From: Inia geoffrensis
Taxonomy: Eukaryota > Chordata > Mammalia > Artiodactyla > Iniidae
Reading direction: 5' to 3'
NCBI GenBank assembly: GCA_036417435.1
Contig: CM070899.1
Coordinates: forward strand, 175,737,494 to 175,801,493
Length of the DNA: 64,000 bases
Part shown: in pieces, positions 1 to 10,647 of the stretch
Layout: each line of letters starts with the position of its first letter
Numbering within the stretch: the stretch's first letter is position 1
Program-made: the position numbers and the translations under genes
The notes under the pieces: model-generated
Database searches by the model: none
The model's input: only the letters and a program-made list of their open reading frames with translations
Told to the model about the DNA's origin: nothing

Positions 1-686
1 ACACCTTTCCAATGCTCTACAAAACTTATATCCTGTCTTACTCTTCCTGAAATAATAATCACTATCATCACCTATAAGGTTCGAGAATTGGCAGAAAGAT
101 GTAATAATTTTCTTAAGCCCACCTAGAAAGTCAATACAAGAAGCCAAAGATTCAAAGTTCTTAAAGAAAAAAAAAGTATTCTGGATAAAATTACAAATGA
201 TTAAGACCCAACATTTACTATATTATTTACTAAGATTATATAAAAGATATGTGTGAGTGTGCATTTACTATATTATTCAAAAGAAAGACTATCTGAAAAT
301 GAGCATTGGTACATTTATGTTAGAAAATCTTTGTGCCGCCATTATTACTTGTTCTCTATTGTTTTTGTTCAATGTTGAAAAGCAGGAAAAGCTTTCTACA
401 GAATTGCCTTTACTATTTACTGCCTAAAACTTTGTTTTGAGAAAAATGAACAGTAAAGCGTAGAAAATCAAAGTTAGATATATATACTATTAGACTACTT
501 AGGATAAGGTTATATCATATTTAAGATTAACATGTGTTAATAGAAAAACTTTAGAACATGACACTGGCTTTGATTTAAGACCTCATGAAAAAGCAGTACA
601 AATTAGTTTTTGTTAGTTTTGGAGGACATGCGTTAGCCCACCAGCTTGTCAGTCACGCTTTGAAATTCAAGCTTAAAAAATGTATT
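1..686. other. AT-rich non-coding stretch, no feature recognised
   Basis: No repeat family, exon or RNA gene is recognised. A short direct repeat around 'catttactatattatt' occurs near 210-230 and 260-280. It is presumably intron. Confidence 0.5.
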
Positions 687-1010
687 GGGGGCTTCCCTGG
701 TGGCACAGCAGTTAAGAATCCGCCTGCCAATGTAGGGGACACAGGTCCAATCCCTGGTCTGGGAGGATCCCACATGCCGTGGGGCAACTAAGCCCGTGCG
801 CCACAACTACTGAGCCTGCGCTCTAGAGCCCGCGAGCCACAACTACAGAGCCCGTGCTCCACAACAAGAGAAGCCACCGCAAAGAGAAGCCTGCGCACCA
901 CAACAAAGAGTAGCCCCCGCTCGCCGCAACTAGAGGAAGCCCGTGAGCAGCAACGAAGACCCAACGCAGCCAAAAATTAAAATAAAATTAAATCTTTAGG
1001 AAAAAAAAAA
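687..1010 (+). mobile_element. CHR-type SINE (long form)
   Basis: tRNA-derived head 'gggcttccctggtgg', body with repeated 'ccacaactactgagcc' units and an A-rich tail after 'gcagccaaaaa'. A short duplication (GTATTG) lies on both sides. Confidence 0.93.
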
Positions 1011-1268
1011 GTATTGATTTACCACTGACATAATTAAAATTATATCCTCTTGTTGGACTGACCCCTTTATCATCATATGTAATATTCCTTCTCTGTCTCT
1101 TATGATACTCTTTGTTTTAAAGTTTACTTTGTCTGATATAAGTATAGTTACCCCAGCATTCTTTTGGTTTCCATTTGTATAGAGTATCTTTTCCCGTCCC
1201 TTCACTTTCAGTTTATGTGTGTCTTTATATCTGAAGTCAGTCTCTTGCAGTCAGTGTATTGATGGGCT
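1011..1268 (-). mobile_element. L1 fragment: ORF2 endonuclease N-terminal region
   Basis: The minus-strand reading gives NGNQKNAGVTILISDKVNFK followed by a degenerate 'IKGSVQQEDI' stretch, which is the start of the L1 ORF2 endonuclease domain. It is truncated at both ends and is not functional. Confidence 0.85.
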
Positions 1269-1300
1269 AATGCACGTCCTCCAAAACTATAATTAAGAAT

Positions 1301-1531
1301 TATAGTTCACCCTTGTACAACGTGGGTTTGAACTGCATGGGTCAACTTACATGCAGATTTTTTTCAATAAATATGTACTACAGTACTACACGAAACACAG
1401 TTGGTTGAATCCACAGATGTGGAACTGGGGATACGGAGGCCTGACTATAAAGTTACATACAAATTTTTCACTGTGTGAAGGGTTGGTGCCCCTAATCCCC
1501 ATGTTGTTCAAGGGTCAACTGTAATACCAAT
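1301..1531 (+). mobile_element. MER8-like (Tigger2-derived) DNA transposon
   Basis: Short non-autonomous element with terminal inverted repeats 'agttcacccttgtacaac' and 'gttgttcaagggtcaactgt'. Internal sequence matches the known 'tttgaactgcatgggtc...ggttgaatccacagatg' pattern. Confidence 0.85.
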
Positions 1532-1539
1532 CCTTCTCT

Positions 1540-2938
1540 AACTCTTCCAAAAAGTAGAGAACACTTTCAAACTCATTTTACAAGGCCAGCATTATTACCC
1601 TGATACCAAAACCAGACAAGGAAACCATAAGAAGAGAAAATTACAGGCCAATATCCCAGATGAACACAGATGCATTTTAAAATCCTCAAGAAAATATTAG
1701 CAAACCAAATTCATTAATACAGTAAAAGTATCATACACCACGACCAAGTGGAATTTATTCCAGGGATGAAACAATGGTTCAACATGTGCAAATCAATGTG
1801 ATACACCAACATTAACAACACTGGTTTGTTAACAACATTAACAAAATGAAGGATAAAAATCATATAATCATCTCAGTAGATGCAGAAAAGGAATTTGACA
1901 GAATCCATAAATATCCATTTATGATAAAAACTCTCAAGAAAGTGAGTACAGAGGGAATGTACAACATAATAAAGGTCATATATGACAAGCCCGTAGCTAA
2001 CATTATACTCAATGGTGGAAAGCTGGAAGCTGCTTCTTTAAGATCAAGAACAAGACAGGGATGCCAAGTCGTACCACTTTTATTCAACATCGTATGGAAA
2101 GTCCTAGCCAAAGCAAGTAGACAAGAAATAAAATGCATGCAAACTGGAAAATGCATGTAAACGTGTAAAACTGTCACTTTCTGCAGATGATATATAATAT
2201 ATAGAAAACCCTAAAGACTCCACCAGAAGACTGTTAGCACTAGTAAATTCAGTAAAGTTTCAGGAAACAAAATCAATTAAAACAATCTGTTGTGGGTTTT
2301 TTGTTTGTTTGTTTGTTTTGCGGTACGCGGGCCTCTCACTGTTGCAGCCTCTCCCGTTGCGGAGCACAGGCTCCAGACGCGCAGGCTCAGCGGCCATGGC
2401 TCACGGGCCCAGCCTTTCCGCGGCGTGTGGGATCTTCCCGGACCGGGGCACGAACCCGTGTCCCCTGCATCGGCACAAAACCGTGTCCCCTGCATCAGCA
2501 GGAAGCCCTGTTGTGTTTTTATACGCTAGTAATGAACTCTCAGAAAAAGAAATTAAGAAAACAATCCCATTTACAAAAAAATACCTAGGAATAAATTTAA
2601 CCAAGGAGGTGAAAGATCTGTATACTGAAAACTGTAAGACGTTAATGAAAGAAACTGAAGAAGACACAAATAAATGGAGAGACAGTCTGTGCTCATGGAT
2701 TGGAAGAATATGTTAAAATGTCCATACTACCCAAAGCAATCTACAGATTCAATACAGTCCAATGGCATTGTTCACAGAAATAGAAAAACAATCCTAAAAT
2801 TAGAGTGGAACCACAAAGGACCCCCAATAGCCAAAGCAATCTTGAGAAAGAAGTACAAAACTGGAGGCATCGTGCTCCCTGATTTCAAATTATGTTACAC
2901 ACCTACAGTAATCAAAACAGTATAGTATGAGACAACCT
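1540..2938 (+). mobile_element. Old L1, ORF2 reverse-transcriptase part (first segment)
   Basis: Reads as ORF2 from '[11 protein letters not shown]' through the RT palm (1846-2160 contains '[15 protein letters not shown]' and '[14 protein letters not shown]'). The catalytic FADD position near 2180 reads SADD. Frameshifts and stops break it. It is interrupted by a SINE at 2297-2507, and by a younger L1 piece at 2939-3935, after which it resumes. Confidence 0.9.
2297..2507 (-). mobile_element. CHR-type SINE (short form), rearranged head
   Basis: Minus-strand copy between CTGTTGTG duplications (2288-2295 and about 2505-2512). The poly-T side is interrupted by G (gtttgtttgtttgtttt). The tRNA-like head is damaged: 'cgtgtcccctgcatc' occurs twice and the terminal 'gcggactctcaaccactgcgccacc' part is missing. 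Confidence 0.9.
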
Positions 2939-3935
2939 ACTGAATGGGAGAAAATATTTGCAAATGATATTACTGATAAGAGATTAATATCCAATAGATA
3001 TAAGTAGCTCATAAAACCCAACATCAAAAAAACAACCCGATTAAAAAATGGGGCAGAAGAACTGAACAGACATTTTTCCAGAGGAAAGGCAGATTTTTCA
3101 TATGCAGGCCAAGAGGCATATGAAAAGATGACCAACATCACTAATCATTAGGGAAATGCAAATGAAAACCACAATGAGATATCACCTAACACCTGTCAGA
3201 ATGGCTATCATCAAAAAGAATACAAATAACAAATGTTGGTGAGTGTGTGGAGAAAAGGGAACCCACATACAGTGCTGGTGGGAATGTAAATTGATGCAGC
3301 CACTGTGGAAAGCAGTATGGGGGGTTTCAAAAAATTAAAAATAGAACTAACTACCGTATGACCCAGCAATTCCACTTCTGGGTATACATCTGAAAAAAAC
3401 AAAAACACTAATTTGAAAGCTACATGCACCTCAATGTTCAGAGCAGCATTATTTACAATTGCCAAGATATGGAAACAAACTAAGTGCCCGTCAACAGATG
3501 AATAAAGATGTGGTATATCTATACCATGAAATACTACTCAGCCGTAAAAAAAAGAATGAGATTTTGCCATTTGCAGCAACATGGATGGATTTGAAGGATA
3601 TTATGCTAAATGAACTAAGTCAGACAAAGACAAATACTATATGATATCACTTATATGTGGAATCTAAAAAACACACCAAACTAGTGAATAAAACAAAAAA
3701 GAAGCAGACTCGCAGATATGGAGAACGAACTAGTGGTTACCAGTGCGGGGGTGGGCGGGCGGCAATAAGAGGGTGGGGGAGAGGGAGGGACAAACTACTG
3801 GGGGCAAGACAGGCTCGAGGATGTACTGCACAACATGGGGAACCCAGCCAATATTGTGTAGTAACCGTAAATGGAAAAAACAAATGAAAAATTGTATAAA
3901 AAATAAATGGACACCCCCCCCCCCACACCAAACAG
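2939..3935 (+). mobile_element. 5'-truncated L1 inserted within an older L1
   Basis: Starts in the C-terminal ORF2 region ('acctactgaatgggagaaaatatttgcaaa'), runs through 'gtatatctataccatgaaatactactcagcc' and the 3' UTR, and ends in an A-rich then C-rich tail. AAACAGTATRGTAT flanks both sides, and the host L1 sequence continues directly after it. Confidence 0.82.
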
Positions 3936-4207
3936 TATGGTATTGGCATAAAGTCAGATATATATGATCGATGGAAGAGAACCCTGAAATAAACTCATTC
4001 ATATATGGTCAATTGATTTATGACAAAGGAGCCAAGAATATACAATGGGGAAAGGACAGTCTCTTCAATAAATGGTGCTGAGAAAACTGGACCACTATCT
4101 TACACCATACATAAAACTTAACCCCAAACAGATTAAAGGCTTGAATGCAAGACCTGAAACCATAAAACTCTTGGAAGACAACATAGGCAGTAAGCTCTCT
4201 GACATCC
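3936..4207 (+). mobile_element. Old L1, second segment of the interrupted ORF2
   Basis: Continues exactly where the 1540-2938 segment stops (ORF2 'cagtatggtattggcataaa...caatggggaaaggacagtctcttcaataaatggtgctg'). This supports one L1 split by a later insertion. It ends near 'gtaagctctctgacatc'. Confidence 0.85.
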
Positions 4208-4212
4208 CAGAT

Positions 4213-4742
4213 TTGATCCACTGTTAAAAATCCACCAATTTTTCTCATTTCCTTTAGGAAGAAATCCAAGTTCCTATGCAAGGCATTTAAAGACTGGGTA
4301 TCTGGCCCCTGCCTACCTCTCCACTTTTATTTCATCTTAATCTCTGCCTCCTATCCTAATGCTTCAGACATCTGAAACTACTGGCTGAACATGGAGGACG
4401 TTTCATATCACTGTGCCTTTTTGAATATTTTCCCTATGCTTAGAATACACTATTCTGCATTTTCTATCCAATAACTACTCCTACATTAAGAATAAGTTTC
4501 CTCTGTGAAGTCTTTCTAACTCCCAAGATACTGAAGTACTCCCTCTGCTATGCTTCCTCCATAACTATATATACTTTTATAAAAATTACTGCATTATATT
4601 GTGATGGCCTCTTTATATAACTGTTTCTTTGTATGGATTATAATCTCCTAAGGCTTAGGGACTATGCCTTTCATGCATATATTCTCAATGCCTGGAGCAC
4701 ATTATTAAGTCAGTGAATAATTACTGAGTGAGTATTTTGGGA
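4213..4742 (+). mobile_element. L2 LINE 3' end
   Basis: Diagnostic 'tatctggcccctgcctacctctcc', 'gtgaagtctttctaactccc' and the tail 'gcctggagcacattattaagtcagtgaataattactgagtgag', all diverged. Confidence 0.8.
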
Positions 4743-5810
4743 AAAAGTTGAAAAACCCAAAGGAAAAATAGATGCGAAGCATACCAGGCCCCTTTGGAGG
4801 TAGGACAATAAATTCTATATGTATTATTAGAACTGGATAACGCATACATGAGTGGAAAATGACAACAATTACGTATTTCTCTAGGATTAGTGATACTCAA
4901 AATGTAGATCTCTTGCTTAGTAAAGTTAGAATTCCACCAGAGACATTTTCATGTCTTAAGGGACATTTTAATTTACAGATTTATAGCTATTAGCATTAAA
5001 TGTGACCTCAAGGACCAACTGTTCTGTCTACAGGCAGAAATTTTTCTGCATTATCCTATTTGAGAAAAAATAACTGAAACAAAAGAAACCGAAGGGATTA
5101 AAAAAAAATCAGGACGTATGATAAAAGGATGTATTGGTAAATGGTACAGGGGAAGCTGGAAATGTGTAGTGCTCTTTCCATGTTGTTCAACTATAATGCA
5201 TCCAGTATTTGTCAAAGGTCATATTATTCAACAGAACGACACCTGATTCTTAGTTTAGTAACTGGAATCATGTATGTACACTGGAATCTAGCTTTCTTAA
5301 AGGGTAACACTTTTAGTAGTTACATTCCCTTAAAACAGCCTCATTTCAATGGTTTATCTATATGCTGTAATATTTAATAATATTTTAGAATTACAAGGGG
5401 TCACAGAGACAACCTAGCCCAACACCCTCTTTTTAAGATAGAAGAAACTGAAGCCTACAGAAGCCAAAAAGGCGTCTTCAGGTTCACTGGGCAATCAGCG
5501 ATGGAGTCAGGATAAGATCTCAGGTTTGCCAATTTTAGCCCAGTAATCCATTCTGAGTTTTTAAAATTACAAATAAAAGTGTTAAGTCATCGCTGACAGT
5601 GAGCATATATATTGTATCATGCAGTATCATAAAAACATATTTAGCCAAACTGTTGAAAGTGGGATACCTTTTAAATATTTCTACAAAATTAAGGTAGGAT
5701 CATAATTTTAGACAGCATCACGGTCAGGACAATACTTGCAAATTCTGTTAATTAGTATAAATGTCATAATTTCCTTTCCAGTTTTATGTCATCTGATAGC
5801 AAAGTCCGAG
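4743..5810. other. Mostly anonymous non-coding DNA; ancient repeat trace near 5390-5560
   Basis: No exon seen. 5390-5560 ('cctagcccaacaccctctttttaagatagaagaaactgaagc') resembles an old MIR/L3-age repeat, too diverged to name. The rest is AT-rich. Confidence 0.4.
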
Positions 5811-6610
5811 TGTGAAAGGAAAATAAAAAGAGAGTCAGTATTGCTCAGATAGCTCTCTTAAATGGAGCTGGGAGGCCATTAAGGAAGTATGTCTTACGCA
5901 AGTCTCAGCCTGGATGGAATCTGACCTTTGGACCTGATGAAGTCTTCCAGAACGCCTGCCAGAAACTCAAGATACTTATAGGACCCTTACCCTAAAATAA
6001 CTTGTGACAGTCTGTCTACTTATCAGACCCCTACCCTAAAACAACTTGTGATCCCGGGACTTCCCTGGTGGTGCAGTGGTTAAGAATCTGTCTGTCAATG
6101 CAGGGGACCCGGGTTCAACCCCTGGTCCGGGAAGATCCCACATGCTGCAGAGCAACTAAGTCCATGCACCACAACTACTGAGCCCTCGTACCACACTACT
6201 GAATCTCACACTCCTAGAGCCCATGCTCCGCAACAAGAGAAGCCGCCGCAATGACAAGCCCATGCACTGCAAGCAAGAGTAGCCCCCGCTCGCCACAACT
6301 AGAGAAAGCCCGGGCGCAGCAATGAAGACCCAACGCAGCCAAAAAAATAAAATAATATAAAAAAATAAATAAAAACAAACTTGTGATCTCTTAAGGACAA
6401 ATACTGTCTGACTCAGGTCAGAGTCAACCATAATTCTCACCAGGCAACTTTCAACACCCTCTGGCTTTTTGTTTTAATAAGCCCCTGACTCTTTTCCTCG
6501 GAACATTCTTTCAGAGTTACCAGAATCTGTGTCTCTTGATTTGTGATCCTTAAGACCCCAAATAAACACTTTTCTGATTTGCAGCCCCCTGCATTATTTT
6601 TTGGTTGACA
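5811..6610 (+). mobile_element. Probable solo LTR of an endogenous retrovirus, carrying a SINE
   Basis: Runs from TGTGAAAGG to TTGGTTGACA (TG...CA ends), with a poly-A signal context 'ccaaataaacacttttctgatttgcagcccc' near the 3' end. About 470 bp remain once the SINE is removed. No internal retroviral genes lie beside it. A diverged repeat of 'acccctaccctaaaacaacttgtga' occurs inside. The family is not identified. Confidence 0.6.
6057..6379 (+). mobile_element. CHR-type SINE (long form)
   Basis: Head 'gggacttccctggtggtgcagtgg', tail 'gcagccaaaaaaataaaataa'. ACTTGTGATC is duplicated on both sides (about 6045-6055 and 6380-6390). It lies within the LTR. Confidence 0.93.
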
Positions 6611-7150
6611 CTAGACGCATACTAAGTACTCAGAAAACACTTGTTAAACTGACTGAAAGAATACCATGTGATCGTCTTAAGTAGTAACCACTAACAAGGG
6701 AAGGCCTATGTAATTTGCAGAAAAGGGATACAGACAAGAATACAGCTAGGAAAAATAGGAATAGTTTATAAAATCAATAATTTTTAAAAATATGTGTTAT
6801 TTAGGTCTTTAATGATGTGTTATTTAGGTCATCTCTTCAAATTCAAGGAGACTTGAACTGACATCTAGAAAACCACAAACAAACCTATTAGAAGCTTTTT
6901 ACGTGAAAATAAGAACTTAGATGAAGTGTGCACTGAAGAGATGCTTCTTTGTGAAGGCTTTAAATTTTCGTGTTTTATCCAGATTTCCTTATGACCAGTG
7001 GTATATGTCTGTAAAATGGTTCCCAGGATAAGGGAAATGGATGTGAAAAGTATAAAAACCAATCTCACACCAGGATCAAGTCATAAATGATACCTTCATA
7101 CCCATACGTGTGCCACCATATATTTAATTGCACTTTTAGATGGGGTAGTT
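6611..7150. other. Anonymous non-coding stretch
   Basis: No repeat or exon recognised. 'atgtgttatttaggtc' occurs twice, around 6791 and 6816. Confidence 0.4.
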
Positions 7151-7152
7151 TT

Positions 7153-7540
7153 AATTAGAATTTTTAATTGAAGTATCATTGATTTACAATGTTGTGTTAG
7201 TTTCAGGTACACAGCACAGTGATTCAGTTATATATATACACATACATATATATGCACGTATGTACATATATATTCTTTTTACATATCTTTTTTTTTTTTT
7301 TTTTTTTTTCCGGTATGCAGGCCTCTCACTGTTGTGGCCTCTCCTGTTGCGGAGCGCAGGCTCCGGACGCGCAGGCTCAGCGGCCATGGCTCACGGGCCC
7401 AGCTGCTCCACGGCATGTGGGATCCTCCCGGACCGGGGCACGAACCCGTGTGCCCTGCACTGGCAGGCGGACTCCCAACCACTGCGTCACCAGGGAAGCC
7501 CTATATTCTTTTTAGATTCTTTTCCCATTTTTTCTTAACA
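7153..7540 (-). mobile_element. L1 3' UTR fragment interrupted by a SINE
   Basis: 'attgaagtatcattgatttacaatgttgtgttagtttcaggtacacagcacagtgattcag' before the SINE and 'agattcttttcccat' after it are the reverse complement of an L1 3' end. Confidence 0.85.
7288..7501 (-). mobile_element. CHR-type SINE (short form)
   Basis: 22-T tract, then 'cggtatgcaggcctctcactg' through 'cgtcaccagggaagccc'. The flanks duplicate TATATTCTTTTTA. Confidence 0.95.
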
Positions 7541-8496
7541 GTTGTGATTTTTCTCTCACTGATGTATATTTTCCTTACTCTCAAGAGAAAGCTATTCAAC
7601 TGTCATATTTTCTTCATTCCTTATTCAGTCTTAAAAATTTATGGCTTCTGATATGTTTTCCACTTACATATAGACAATACCAGTCAATAGTATTTTTAGT
7701 TTGAACAATAATAATACATCAAGTACTCTGTTCTTCCTTCATGTGTTTCCATACTTGAGAAGAAAAATTAGATATAATAAATGTACCAACAAATGAAAAG
7801 GTATGGAAAACTCTTTGATTACCTGAGCATACATACCACTGTGCCTGACACATAGCAGGCTTAAAATAATTATGTCGAATGAATGGCTGACTGACTAGCT
7901 GAGTGAATGACGGAAATAAAGATTCCGGCCATTTTGACAGTGGCTGGAATTTGGCACTGAACAGTTCTTGCACGTAACCAAGCAGACTAGACTCGCTTTG
8001 CTAAGGGAGGGAAGAGTCAAGCTTCCGTTCAAAAGACAGTAATACTAAGAGCCGCTGGTACAGCCTTACACCAAAAACTAGGCTAGCGGAGAAGAGAATG
8101 GGAGGAGCAACAGCTGGACAAGGGCTTCGGAGGCTTTCTTCTCACTGCTCAGTGCAGCTAAGTGTTCCAGTTCCACAAACATTATAGGTCCGTAACACTA
8201 CCTGAGTAAGAGATTATTCAAATCTTTCAGGAAAGATCTGGCACCACACGACGGTAAATTAGGTAAAGTTACCATCATTTGAAGTGAGGCTGTAAGTTGA
8301 GGACATATATTAAGGCCAATAATATTTAATAAATGTTAGCCGTGGGTTACTGAATTTCCAAATAGCCCTCCAGAGGGAGGTGAGGGTGAGGGAAGTCTGC
8401 TGTCTGCTTCCTACCAGCCTGGGCCACCATGCTGCTCCCCTCCAGCTTCCGCTTCCCACCCAGCTCCCAGGGGTGTCACAAACCTGCCCTTACTCA
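7541..8496. other. Mostly anonymous; L2-like tail near 7825-7915
   Basis: 'cactgtgcctgacacatagcaggcttaaaataattatgtcgaatgaatgg' is an L2-type 3' end. 8390-8480 is more GC-rich but has no convincing exon. Nothing else recognised. Confidence 0.4.
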
Positions 8497-9935
8497 TGGT
8501 TTTTATTGTGGTAAAATACACATAACATGCATTATGTCTCTATGGATTTGCTTACTTTGGATATTTTATATAAATGGAATCACACAATATGTGACCTTTA
8601 GTTTCTGGCTTATTTACTTATAATGTTTCAGTGTTCAACCACATTGTGACATGTGTCAGTCCTTTTTATGGCTGAGTAATATTCCATTGTACAGTTAGAC
8701 CACATTTGTTTATCCATTAATTGATGGACATTTGGGCTGTTTCCACCTTTTCGCTATTGTGAATGGTGCTGCTATGAACATGCACATGCATGTATTTATT
8801 TGAGCTCTTGTTTTCAATTCCCTTGAGTATATACCTATGAATGAAGGGCTGGATCATACCATAACTCTATGCTTAACTTTTTGAGGACCCACCAACCTGT
8901 TTTGCACAGCAGCTGAACCATTTTACATACTTTCCAGTAATTTATGAGGATTTCATTTTCTCCATATCCTTGCCAATATTTGTTATTTTCCTTTTCCCCT
9001 CTTTTTCATATGGCCATGCTTACAGGGTGTGTGGTATCTCACTGTGATTTTGATTTGCATTTCCCTAATGATTAATGATGTTGAGCATCGTTTCACACGC
9101 TTATTGGCCATCGGTATATCTCCTCTGCCCATCTTTGAATTGGGCTATTTTTGGTGTTGCTGAGTTTTAGGAGTCCTTTATATATTGTGTATTAATCTCT
9201 TATCAGATATATGATTTGCAAATATTTTCTCTCATTCTGTTCCATCTTCACTCTTGATAGTGTCCTTTGATATACAGAAGTTTCTAATTTTGATAAGTCC
9301 AATTTATCTATATTTTCTTTTGTTGTTGTGCTTTTGGTGTCACATCCAAGAAATCTTGCCAAATTCAATACCATGAAGCTTTCCCCATGTTTTCTTCTAA
9401 GAGTTTCATAGTTTTAGCTCTTGCATTTATGTCTTTGATCCATTTTGAGTTGGTTTTTCTATACGGTGTAAAACAAGGGTCCAACTTCATTCTTTTCAAT
9501 GTGGATATCCAGTTTTCCCAACACCATTTGTGGAAAGACTGTCCTTTCTCCATTGGACAGTCCTGGCACTCTTGTTGAAAATCATTTGACATATATGCGA
9601 GGGATATTTTTTTACTCTATTCTATTCCGTTGATATATATGTCTGTCTTTATGGCAGTCCCACACTGTTTTGATTACTATAGTTTTGTAGTAAGTTTTGA
9701 AATCAGGAAATATGAGTCCTCCAATTTAGTTCTTATTTTCAAGATTGTTTCGGCTATCTGGAGTCCCTTGAGATTCCATTCTGATGGGGATGCACTGAAC
9801 CCGTAGATTGCTTTGAGTAGTATTCACGTCTAACAGTAGTTAAGTCTTCCAATCCATGAACACAAGATGCCTCTCAATTTACTTTTCTTTAGTTTCTTTC
9901 ACCAATGATTTGTAGTTTTCAGTGTACTTCATTCA
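8497..9935 (-). mobile_element. Old L1, ORF2 C-terminal region and 3' UTR
   Basis: Reverse complement of L1: 'tttatggctgagtaatattccattgta', 'tttgatttgcatttccctaatgatt', 'tttgatccattttgagttggttttt', 'gtggatatccagttttccca'. Many stops and frameshifts. Confidence 0.88.
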
Positions 9936-10136
9936 TCTTTAAAATGAAGCTCAAAGCCACTTTGTCCAGTCAGTACCACTTGCTTACTGGAGGTCACAGT
10001 CTCCTCCCTCCCCCACCGTCTGCCTTGGGTTTACATAAATTGTAATGCGATATACTTTTTCCCATTTGTCACTAAGTTTTCAAGATTTACCCATATTGAT
10101 ACATATAGTTCTAGTTCATTTGTTTAAACTGCTATG

Positions 10137-10540
10137 TAGTATTAGTTCCTAGGGCTGCCATAAAACATTACACTACAAACTGGGTGGCTTAAACATTTAT
10201 TCCCTCATAGTTCAGGAGGCTAGAAATCCAAAGTCAAGGTGTTGGTAAGGTTGGTTCTTTTTGGAGGTTCTGTTGGAGAATCTGTTCCACACCTCTCTCT
10301 AGCTTCTGGTGGTTGCCAGTAATCTTTGTGTTCCTTGGCTTGTACCTGTATCACTCCAATCTCTCCTGTGTGTTTCTGTGTATCTTCACCTTTTATAAGG
10401 ACAGCAGTTATTGGATTCAGGGCCTGTCTTAATCCAGTATGACCTCCTATTAACTAAGACCCTATTCCTGAATAAGATCATATCCTGAAGTTCTGGGTAG
10501 ACATGAATAGTGCCCTTTTTGCGAGGGCACTATTCACTAT
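10137..10540 (-). mobile_element. MLT1-type (ERVL-MaLR) LTR
   Basis: Reverse complement of an MLT1 LTR: 'attagttcctagggctgccataaaacattacactacaaactgggtggcttaaac', 'gaggctagaaatccaaagtcaaggtg', 'ttataaggacagcag'. The 5' end is degraded. A perfect hairpin lies at its right edge. Confidence 0.82.
10504..10536. repeat. Perfect 13-bp inverted repeat, 7-nt loop
   Basis: TGAATAGTGCCCT (10504-10516) and AGGGCACTATTCA (10524-10536) are exact reverse complements separated by TTTTGCG. Confidence 0.9.
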
Positions 10541-10647
10541 ACATTAAATGACTATAATATGTAATTCATTTATCTATTCATTCCCCTTGTTGATGGACAT
10601 TTAGGTTGTTTCCAATTTTTCACTATTAGAATGCTGCCATGAATATC

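Noticed and set aside
687..760. tRNA-like A/B boxes at SINE heads as tRNA genes
   Set aside because: They are the tRNA-derived heads of SINEs, without an intact cloverleaf or correct 3' end.
7179..7651. Open frames of about 100-135 codons rich in 'GHGSRAQ' or 'GGAVVESPPADAGDTGSCPG', recurring throughout the window
   Set aside because: They are chance translations of CHR SINEs in both orientations, not genes.
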